From the NCBI RefSeq assembly GCF_018831695.1, contig NC_056715.1, forward strand, positions 20,319,500 through 20,383,499: a DNA stretch of 64,000 nucleotides, read 5' to 3'. The position numbers and the translations under genes were made by a program. This DNA is from Puntigrus tetrazona. Lineage: Eukaryota; Chordata; Actinopteri; Cypriniformes; Cyprinidae. Shown one piece after another: positions 55,195 to 64,000 of the stretch. Positions within the stretch are counted from its first letter, which is position 1; every line of letters begins with the position of its first letter. The notes beneath the pieces are model-generated. The model was not told the DNA's origin and searched no databases. It saw only the letters and a program-made list of their open reading frames with translations.

Positions 55195-55479
55195 TGTCAC
55201 ATCTCTGGACTTTGTTGTTGTTTTTTTGTCTCGAGCCACGTGCTGTCTGTGCCCTGCCTTCCCTTGGTGTTTAATTAACAGGCCTGTCACGTTCTCCGTG
55301 GTTTCTCGGGAGAGAAGGAACGCTCGAGACTCAGAAAATACAAATAAACTTAAATACACAAGGAAATTAACGAGACAAGGCTGAAGACAATTGAACAATT
55401 AAACACCAAGGGAAGGCAGGGCACAGACAGCACGTGGCTCGAGACAAAAAAACAACAACAAAAGTCCAGAGATGTGACA
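55195..55479. repeat. Fold-back LTR remnant
   Basis: The first ~83 bases (TGTCACATCTCTGGACTTTG ...) are an almost perfect reverse complement of the last ~83, separated by about 120 bases that begin TGTCACGTTCTCC at 55285. The right part resembles an LTR of the element D type (GGAAGGCAGGGCACAG, AAGTCCAGAG, GTGACA). The left copy of block X lacks it. Confidence 0.85.
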
Positions 55480-56456
55480 GAGGCAGCTTTGGGCGTGATC
55501 AAGTGCGGAAGTTATCAGTCAGTTGACCTCTACCAACCTCATTTGCACTTTTGTCCCATTGGAGACTGCAGCAAGTTCTCTCAGCACATTCTGTCTTTGC
55601 TGATTTCGCTAAACATTTCAACAGACAAGACATCACTGGAATCCATCACCAAATATGAGGAAGTAGATTGTGACATCTTCATCCCGCGCCACGTCCATCC
55701 TCATTTTGGCGTGCATCATGTAAAGTGGAGTGGCTGCCCACGGCAATATATCAGAGAAGTCACGCAAGGCAGTCTGTGTGCTCACTGAACAGGGTGACTT
55801 TACAAAGACGAAAAATCTTTACAAATCTTTACTTTACAAGATGGAAAAATCAGGGACGTGGGAAACGTTATGTGATCACGTTGAGCATGGAGTAGTTTTT
55901 ACGATTTATGAACACGTTTCAAAGATTTTATTTAATTTTGTTCGTGTCAAAGAACTTTTAGAAGTTTTAGTTCGTTTGACACGTCATCACGTGACCATGT
56001 GATTAGTCGAACGGAGTTTCTTTATTCATGTTGTGGGATTTATGTTTTACAAGTTTTACTCAATAGAAGCACTGTGCCCAGGCCTCATAAAGGCTCTGAG
56101 TTTTTCTATTTGATATTATGTGTGTATGTGCTGTGCAAAATGTCTTATCTACAGAAACAGGACGTGGAGGCTGCTGAGCCCATCTACTGATTGAGAGGAG
56201 AAAACAACTGCACCTGGTTCTGTGAAGGACACCTGAGTGGGAGGAAGACCCAAGCACAAGAATATAAATATTGTGTGAAATGTAGTGTGAGTATACAGGA
56301 CTGCCCTGCATGCCTTGATGCTGTTGTTCTGTATCCTGAGCTCAGTCTCAATTATTCTGACTTTATTAAACTAATTAAAATAGTAAATTTAAGAGTAAAT
56401 CTCATCATTGACAGACCTGAACCTGGGAGGGAAACAAGGAAGATTTTCCCAACAAT

Positions 56457-57660
56457 GTCAATGGGTGTTTTTATAAGCCTTTAGCTGGAAATGGACTATT
56501 TGGAAATGGAAATTTGACGTGGTCGTTGTAAATTACTGACACTCTGTGTCGGACCGACAAACCTTTTCTCTCTCCATTTACAGGAGTGTGGATGTGGTGG
56601 AACTTATTTGATCTCATTCGCTTAGTAGTTCGGAAAACAGGGTATCAGTATCGCACAGCGACCACGTTGAACACTCCATTTCAGCTAAAGTTGATATAAA
56701 CTCCCGTTTACATGAACAAAGAGACACAGTTTGGAGTGATCACGTTGAGCGTGGAGTAGTTTTTACGATTTATGAACACGTTTCAAAGATTTTATTTAAC
56801 TTTGTTCGTGTCAAAGAACTTTTAGAAGTTTTAGTTTGTTTGATTAGTCGAGCGGAGTTTCTTTATTCATGTCAATGGGTGTTTTTATCGCCTTTAGCTG
56901 GAAATGGACTGTTTAACGTGGTCGTTGTACATTACTGACACTCTGTGTCAGACCGACAAACTTTTTTTCTCTCCATTTACAGGAGAGTGGATGTGGTAGA
57001 CTTTATTTGATCTTATTCGCTTAGTAGTTCGGAGAACAGGGTATCAGTATTGCACACCGACCACGTTGAACAATCCATTTCAAATAAAGTCGATTAAAAA
57101 CTCCCGTTTACATGAACAATGAAACACAGTTTGGAGTGATCACGTTTTTACGATTTAAGAACACGTGTCAAAGATTTTATTTAATTTTGTTTGTGTCAAA
57201 GAACTTTTAGAAGTTTTAGTTTGTTTGCCACGTGATCGCTGCGAACGGCGTTTCTTTGTTCATGTCAATGGGTGTTTTTATCGCCTTTAGCTGGAAATGG
57301 AGTGTTCATCGTGGTCGTTGTACATTACTGACACTCTGTGCTCCGAATTGTATACCGTTGAGTGCTTTGACAGGATATCGTTGGAAATGTAAATAAAGGT
57401 GCCTGATTAATTTGATATCTTTGAGAAATACACTTCCGTTCACTTGCACTCAGTGTGGCTCGCAGCAACAGCGATTTTTGTCTTCCAACTGAATTAATTT
57501 GAGTTGATTTATTAAGGAAGTGTGGGATTTATGTTTTAAAGGATTTATGTTTTACAGGTTTTACTCAATAGAAGCACTGTACCCAAGCCTCATAAAGGCT
57601 CTGAGTTTTTCTACTTGATATTATGTGTATGTGCTGTGCAAAATGTCTTATCTACAGTGT
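56457..57660. repeat. ~400-bp tandem units inside block X (right)
   Basis: ATGTCAATGGGTG anchors lie at 56457, 56867 and 57262. The second unit has lost part of its body and the third diverges after CTCTGTGCTCCG. Confidence 0.8.
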
Positions 57661-58022
57661 GACGGCCCATGTGGTGGCCGCACATTAAACGATCGGGTGA
57701 GAAATACACAATACACCAATACACTAATCTATATTTATTTATTTTGTTTAAATGGTTCATTATTATTATTTGAAATAAGACTCATACACAGTTTGTTAGT
57801 TTATTTATTTTAAAGCAGTTAACCGTCTTTGAGTTGCTAGTAGTTTTCTGTTCTCTGTATGTTTTGTTATTTTTATTTTATAAGGCCTGCTTATTGATTT
57901 GATCATTTTTGTGTATTAATATATATTTTTGGCTCTTTATTAAAAGCATTTTTTTCCCCTTTAAACTTTGTTTGTGCTGGTGAGAGCCCTTACAACTCTA
58001 AAACCTGGTGTGATCCCTCACA
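57658..58022 (+). repeat. Solo LTR, internally deleted copy
   Basis: Same ends and same TACAG duplication (57653-57657, 58023-58027) as 40499-41310, but 447 bp are missing between GTTAACCG and TCTTTGAG. Confidence 0.88.
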
Positions 58023-58541
58023 TACAGAAACAAGATATGGAGACTGCTGAGCCCATCTACTGGTCGAGAAGAAACAACTGCACCTGGTTCTGTGAAGGAC
58101 ACCCTGAGTGGGAGGAAGAGGCAAGCACTAGAATATAACTATTGTGTGAAATGTAGTGTGAGCATACAGGACTGCCCTGCATGCCTTTAATGCTGTTGTT
58201 CTGTATCCTGAGCTCAGTCTGAATTATTCTGACTTTATTAAACTAATTAAGATTTTTAGGTTTAAAAGTAAGTCTCATCATTGACAGACCTGAACCTGAG
58301 AGGGAAACAACGAAGATTTTCCAAACACAAGGAAGGAATTGATGTAGGGACGAAGGCGTGAAAAAGAAGGAGAAATGGGCGTGTTGTTTTGGTGTGGTGA
58401 GGGTGGCGTAAATGCGCGCTCCCGCCAAGTTTGCCGGTGGGGCGCCTTTTCTCGGGCAGACAATGTCAAGAGTTGCAGAAGACATGAAAAGAGTGGAGTG
58501 GAAAAGCTGGTGTGCGTCTTTGGCCTGCTGCCGGTGCCTTC

Positions 58542-58549
58542 TTTAAATA
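58542..58549 (+). promoter_or_regulatory. TATA-like box upstream of second 5S remnant
   Basis: TTTAAATA about 28 bases before the 5S-like start at 58573. Confidence 0.5.
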
Positions 58550-58572
58550 GCTCGCATTCGCGGGCTGCTTTC

Positions 58573-58615
58573 GCTCACGGCCATACCACTCTGTTCACAC
58601 CTGATCTCGTTTGAT
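58573..58615 (+). rRNA. 5S rRNA 5' fragment, copy 2
   Basis: GCTCACGGCCATACCACTCT through CTCGTTTGAT corresponds to 5S nucleotides 1-43. It is cleaner than copy 1, then the LINE begins with GGGCGTGTTCTGGG. Confidence 0.87.
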
Positions 58616-58829
58616 GGGCGTGTTCTGGGAGAGTTTGGACTTCTGAGCTGCAATTTTGTTTGGTGATCATTTTTGAAAATAGTTGTTTTGGTTTTTTTTG
58701 GCAAAGTTCTGAGTTTTTTTTATCTTTGCAGTTGTCTCTTTCTCCCCCTGCAGCGGCTGCTGCTTGCGGGAGGAGTTTTGTTTTGTTTGGTTTTCTTTCT
58801 TCACCATTGAGGTTGTGGTCGGCCATTGA

Positions 58830-59925
58830 ATGGAGCACATGGAAGGAGATAATGGAGTGCCACAAACAGAGGTGATTTCGAAAAGGACAGAGGCAAGTGT
58901 GACAGGATGGAGGAAAAGGTGTTTGAAAAGAGCTTAACTTTGAGTGTGGAAATTGTTGGAGATGAGAAAGTCACAATGATGGAGCTACTTCGAGGAATTA
59001 ATGAAGTTTGTGGGGCTGTGATTGGATGTCGGTTCAAAGGAGATAAAAAATATGAGATTACAATGAGCCACAGTAAGGGGAAAGAAAGGCTGATTGATGG
59101 ATTCAAAATCAAAACTGTCAAATTTTGGCTAGAGATCTGAGCAATGATGAACTTGTTGTTTCATTCATGAATCTTCCGGTGTATATCACTGATGAGGAAA
59201 TTCTGGAGAAACTGGAAGGATGGGGTGTCAAAGCAACATCTTCAGTCAAGAGGAGGAGATGGCCAGGAACAGACATTGCAGATGGGACTCGCTTCTGTAG
59301 AGTTAAGTTCACTGATACTGTTCAATCTTTGCCATACTCCACAAAGTTTGAAACATTGGAAGGTGCGGAACACTTTCGAGTGATTCATAACAGACAAGTG
59401 AAAGTGTGTCGTATTTGTATTCAGCCTGGACATGTATTGAGAGACTGCCCTGAATTTACTTGCTACAAGTGTGGTAAACAGGGACACTACGCTAGAGAAT
59501 GCAAAGAACTGAGTGATGTACATTATGGTGATGTGTTGTGGGGTGCGAACTCGTCCAGTGGATTAAATGAGGATGGGAGTAGACCCATGCAAGAAGACAC
59601 AATGGGGAACACCCTTGATGACTTTAATCCAGGACTGAAGGATCACACAGCTCAAGCTGAGCGAGGCACCTCCTCTCTCCAGAGTGCTAGATCAGGGCTC
59701 TCTCAGCGTCTAGTGGGCAGTAAAGAAAAGGACAGGAGTGTGGTTAAAACATTTATTGCAGATGAGTCACCACAGTCATCAGCCTCGTTTAAGACTGCTC
59801 TCAAGCGTGATGGAACTGTAAATGATGTTGTTGATGTGGATGAGGATGAGGATGATGATGATAATGATGAAGATGATGACAATGATGAAGATGATGATGA
59901 CTATGATCTGTATGGGGGTATGTGA
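58830..59925 (+). pseudogene. LINE copy 2 ORF1 protein
   Basis: Starts at the ATG at 58830. A shift near 58880 leads to frame 58907-59140 and another near 59110 to frame 59125-59925. It has the same RRM-like region, two CCHC knuckles and acidic tail as copy 1. The indels are at different places from copy 1. Confidence 0.88.
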
Positions 59926-60023
59926 AAATATGCAAGATTGCTGACTGACAAGGGAGAGAAAGGAAGCATAAAGAAAAGAAATGAGGTTTATCTATTTATC
60001 TCAAAGTCACGCCTACTGCTGCT

Positions 60024-63000
60024 ATGATTAAAATTGCATCCCTAAATGCTAATGGTCTTCGTAACATGTGTAAACTTGAAATGGTTTTAAAAACTGTGAA
60101 GGCTGACATTTATTGTTTCAAGAAACAAACTGGGATAGCAGTAAATTAAGAGAGGTGAGAAGGATTTGGCCTCATCACATTTTTGTTAATCATGGCAGTA
60201 GAAGGGCTTGTGGAGTGGCTTGTTTGTGTAAAAGTGATGTAGTACAAAGTGTTAAGGGGGTTTATGCTAATAATCAAGGAAGAGTGCTAATCATAAAATT
60301 TGAATTTCAGAATTGTGTTTTCAAGTTGATTAATGTGTATGCTCCAAACATTGAAAAGGATAGAAGGAGTTCTTCCAACAATTAAGAGGGCTATGTACGG
60401 ATAACTGCATTTGTGTTGGTGATTTTAACGTTTGGTGTAGTAGATTGGATGCTGCAAATGACATGAGTTACAAAACAGACTCTTCAAGGACTGAACTTAG
60501 AAACCTAATGAATGGAGTAAACCTAGTGGATCTCTGGAGATTAGAAAATCCTGTTAGAAGAGGGTATTCAAGAAGGCAAGTTGTGCTCAATAGTCTAAAA
60601 CAAAGCAGAATTGATTTGTGTCTGGTAAGGCAGAACATAGTTCAGTATATTAATAATATAACTTACAAGTTCACAGCTTTCAGTGACCATGCTGTCCTGG
60701 AATTCCAAGTGGGTCAAAGAATGCAGCAAAAAAGGTGGGGGCTTTGGTGTTTGAATGCAAGTTTATTGAATGATGTAAATTACAGAGCTAGGGTCTATGA
60801 GTGTATAAGATCTGAATGGATGGGAAGCGAGGATTCTGAAAACACATGTGTAAGATGGGAGAGTTTAAAGCAGAAAATAAAGTTTTTGAGTATGGAGTTT
60901 GCAAAGGAAAAGAATAGCATGGAGAAGAGAAAATATAAAAATTTGCAAAATGAAATTTCTGTTGAGCTGGAACAAATAAACAGTGATCCTAATTATGATT
61001 TGTCAAATTATTTAAAAATTAAAGCAGATTTAGAGAAATTTGAAACTAATAGATGTAAGGGTGCTATTGTAAGGAGTAGGGTGAAGTATGCTTTAGAGGG
61101 TGAGAAGTGCACATCTTTTTTTTTGGGCATGGAGAAGCAAAAGCAGAGCAGGAACTGTATTACTGAATTAGAAGATAGAGAAGGAAAGAAGGTGAGTGAT
61201 TTTGTGGGGATTTTGGATGCCGTTGAATCTTTTTATAAGGGGTTATTTAGGAAAGAAGGGGTGCATTTGGAGAGTATGGGAAAGGTGCTGAGTACAGTTA
61301 GCGCTCGATTATCGAATATAGACAGGACTTTTTGTGATAATGATATCTCTATGCAAGAAGTCAATGAGGCAATCTCTGGTCTGAACACTAATAAGAGCCC
61401 AGGCTCAGATGGCCTAACTGGAGAGTTTTATAGAGTTTTCAAGGATGTTCTAGGGCCAATACTGTTACAGCTGTACCAGTATATGGAGGAAAAGCAGGAA
61501 GTGCCTGGGACAATGGTGGCAGGTGTGTTAAGCATTTTATTTAAAAATAAAGGGAGTAGGTTAAGGTTAGAAAATTATAGACCAATCAGTCTCTTAAATA
61601 CAGATTATAAAGTATTGGCGAAAATTTTAGCAAACAGGCTTAAAAAGGTAGTTGGGAGTATTGTTGCACAAACACAGGCTTATAGTATACCTGGGAGGGA
61701 TATTGCAGATGTTATAAGTACAATTAGAGATGTGATATTTTATATGAAGAAAGAAGGAGGTATTCTGGTAAGTTTGGATTTAAATAAAGCTTTTGATAGG
61801 GTGGAGCACCAATTTTTAGAAACCTTGGAAACTTTTGGTTTTGGTAGTAGATTTAAAGCATGGATAAGATTACTGTATAATAGTGCACACAGTGTGGTGA
61901 AGTGTAATGGTATGTTAACGGATGATTTTGCTATTGAGAGGTCTATAAGGCAGGGTTGCCCTTTGTCTGCTCTGCTATACAGTATATCTGTTGAGCCTTT
62001 GGCAACATTAATAAAACGTATATGAGCTGAAGCCCATCAATTTTGCAGGAGATGGGGTCAGTTTAATTCACCAATATGCTGATGATACTACATTTACTGT
62101 GAGAGACATGGACAGCATAAAGAGGATAATGGAGCATATGAATACTTATGGTAGAGCTGCAGGGGCAAAAATAAATGTTGAAAAGTCTGAAATTATGATG
62201 TTTGGCGAAAATAAAATTTTGAACTGTGATATTCCTTTTAAAATAGTTAAAGATTATATTACAGTACTGAGGGTAAATTTAGGTGCGGAAGATAATAAGG
62301 CGAGAGATGTATCTTGGACTATAGTTCTTCAAAAGATAAGGCGAACTGTGAACTATTGGAAATTAAGAGGTCTCACGTTGAAAGGCAAAGTGGCTGTGAT
62401 CAATGTTTTGTTAATGTCAAGATTTGCCCATTCCTTGAGCGTGCTAGACATGCCAGAGTGGGTCCTAAAAGAGGCAAACTCTATTGTAATAGATTTCTTG
62501 TGGGGTGGGAAAAATGTGAGGATCTCAAAAGGGTGTTGATAGCGGATAATAAGGAGGGGTCTAAAGTTGGTAGACTTGGATGTGAGGAGGAAAGCTTTAA
62601 GACTTAAAATTGTTAACAAGTTTTTATATAGTAAAGAAGTGTATGGTTGGAGATATTGTATGAAGGATTGTTTGGAGAGGTTTGGGGCTTGTAGTCAAAG
62701 TAATCTTTTCATGTGTTTAAAGGAGTCCATGATAAATGATGTGCCACAATTTTATAAAGAAGTCTTTCAAGCATGGGTTCAATTTCTGCCACATGTGTCT
62801 TATAAATGTAACATGCCTGAGTTAGTACTAAATCAGCCAGTGTTTTTGAATCCTAAGATAACAGATAAGGGACGAATGTTGGAAAACAAAAGTTTCATGA
62901 AAGCAGGTTTATATCAGATAAAGGATTATGTTTATGAAGTTGTTCCAGGCTTTTTGCCTGCACAAGCAATCCTGGACATGGTTTTGGAAGAGAACGAAAA

Positions 63001-63820
63001 TATGAGGAAAGGTGAAATTCTTAATGTTTTTGGTAAGATTAAGAGTAGTATTCCAAGAGACTGGAGTGCTTTAATGGATGATCAAGAGATTAAAACAAAA
63101 GACTACAAGTTTCCTGAAATGTATATTATACAGAGTGGGTGTAAAGTAGATTTGTCAAAGGTTCCTTTAAAATGTTTCTATAGGATTATGGTGGAAAAAG
63201 AGGTGAGAAGGCCTGCTGCCGAAGTGTATTGGAGGAGTGTATATCCAGAGATAGAGCCGGAAATGTTGTGGGAAGAACCTAGACGTGAGATATAATTCAA
63301 TAGATTGTGAACAAAATGACTTCTTCCTGCGGCATAATAGAGTATATACAAAAGAGGTTTTGCATCAGATTGACAAAAGTATTATTACGAGAGAGTGTGA
63401 TGTGTGTGGAGGAAGTCGAAAACCTAATGCATTTTTCGTAGAATGTCAAGGTTTGAAACAGTACCATGAATTATTAAGCAAATGTGTTAAAAAGAATTGG
63501 GAGAAGATTACTTTTGTGGATGAAGAGTGGAGTAAGATATTTTTGTTCGGTATGGTGAAAGCAAAGAATGTAAAGGCAATGTGCAGCTATTGAACATTAT
63601 GTTAAGTTTTGCAAGGTATGCAGTGCGTTTGAGGAGAAACAAGGCTTTCTTTGAAAAAAAAAAGAAAATGTATGGTGTATTTTTAAGAATTTGATAAAAC
63701 AACATATAAGGATGATAAAACTGATATGCATGTTGATTTTTGCAAGAATTTTGTTGATGGAAGTATGTTTATTTCTGTTACAGATTTCAATGAACTTGTG
63801 TTTAATTTTTGAAAAATTGT
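60024..63820 (+). pseudogene. LINE copy 2 ORF2 (endonuclease and RT)
   Basis: The endonuclease start MIKIASLNANGLRN is at 60024. Shifts near 60115 and 60383 are shared with copy 1. A 526-codon open frame (60445-62025) then holds the rest of the endonuclease and the RT palm (LVSLDLNKAFDRVEH, RQGCPLSALLYSIS). After another shift YADD is at 62075-62086, followed by 62099-62539, 62567-63295 and 63285-63593 with the C-terminal Cys motif (CDVCGGS; the His/Cys part is shifted). Longest intact LINE frame in the window. Confidence 0.9.
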
Positions 63821-63890
63821 AAAAGAAAGGCTGCTGGAAAATTTAATGCAGATATTTATTTTGTACTTATTGTAAATGTGAAAATCTTTA

Positions 63891-63933
<43 letters not shown>

Positions 63934-63934
<1 letters not shown>

Positions 63935-64000
63935 CATGCCGATCCTGGGAAGCTAAGCAGGGGCGGGCCTGGTTAGTACTTGGATGGGAGACCGCCTGGG
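63934..64000 (+). rRNA. 5S rRNA 3' fragment, copy 2 (cut by window end)
   Basis: GCATGCCGATCCTGGGAAGC then TAAGCAGGGGCGGGCC ... GATGGGAGACCGCCTGGG. Same 10-nt loss region as copy 1, with an extra small change. It continues beyond the window. Confidence 0.88.

Larger units (their letters stand above)
55043..58572. repeat. Block X, right copy, with 5S upstream spacer
   Basis: Matches 3904-5754 and 39712-41861 without element A. It lacks the 325-bp segment of the left copy (4275-4595) and carries the fold-back insertion. The CxxC-x6-CxxC frame recurs at about 56270 and about 58170. Confidence 0.75.
58616..63933 (+). mobile_element. Mutsu-like LINE in 5S rRNA gene, copy 2
   Basis: The structure is as in copy 1, with fewer frame breaks. 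The poly-A tail (63897-63933) is followed by the 5S 3' part. Both copies share the junction sequences, so they arose by duplication of one insertion, not by two events. Confidence 0.92.

Noticed and set aside
41906..63933. Two independent LINE insertions into 5S genes
   Set aside because: Both share the same junctions, the same upstream solo LTR with its TSD, and block X, so one insertion followed by segmental duplication is simpler.

Overview
This window is repeat-dense vertebrate DNA, most likely from a teleost fish and probably a cyprinid. The clues are two full-length 5S-rRNA-targeted LINEs of the Mutsu (Tx1/L1) type, a DIRS1-type tyrosine-recombinase retrotransposon, an L2 LINE with the usual (ATTGA)n tail, a Tc1-like DNA transposon with ~215-bp inverted repeats, and several Ty3/Gypsy families. 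I find no convincing host protein-coding gene. The setting looks like a degenerate 5S rDNA / satellite neighbourhood; the species and chromosome are inference.

Layout. 1-1617 is a ~182-bp satellite. 2041-3869 is an odd base-level mosaic of that satellite and an LTR found intact at 53832-54445, probably a consensus artefact. 3904-5754 is an unclassified repeat block ('block X') that includes ~400-bp tandem units. One of these units is split by a ~34-kb composite insertion (5755-39706) with a 5-bp target-site duplication (TSD, GGTGT). Block X resumes at 39712 and leads into a 5S rRNA gene remnant split by a 5.3-kb Mutsu-like LINE (41906-47222, poly-A tail, then the 3' part of 5S). After a spacer come satellite (48286-49256), an apparently single-copy stretch, two LTR-like insertions in (TA)n, an L2 LINE, and a second copy of block X + 5S + Mutsu-like LINE (55043-64000). 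The two block X/5S/LINE units are a tandem segmental duplication with an offset of ~17.2 kb once the 34-kb insertion is removed.

The 34-kb insertion is a five-tier nest. Element A (+ strand Gypsy, integrase before reverse transcriptase) carries a Tc1-like insertion and element B (- strand Gypsy, also integrase before RT, with a SCAN-like gag). B's integrase is cut by element C, a - strand endogenous retrovirus-like element with a tRNA-Lys1,2-type primer site. C contains D (a non-autonomous LTR element), E (a complete conventional Gypsy with ~1.26-kb LTRs) and F (a DIRS element inserted in C's protease). TSDs or rejoining reading frames support the insertions of A, B-by-C, C, D and Tc1, and of F by frame rejoining.

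Almost every frame is broken by small indels. Many lie in homopolymers and differ between the two near-identical LINE copies, so some breaks are probably residual sequencing error rather than decay. IN-before-RT order in two separate elements puts A and B in the Gmr1-like group of deuterostome Gypsy elements.
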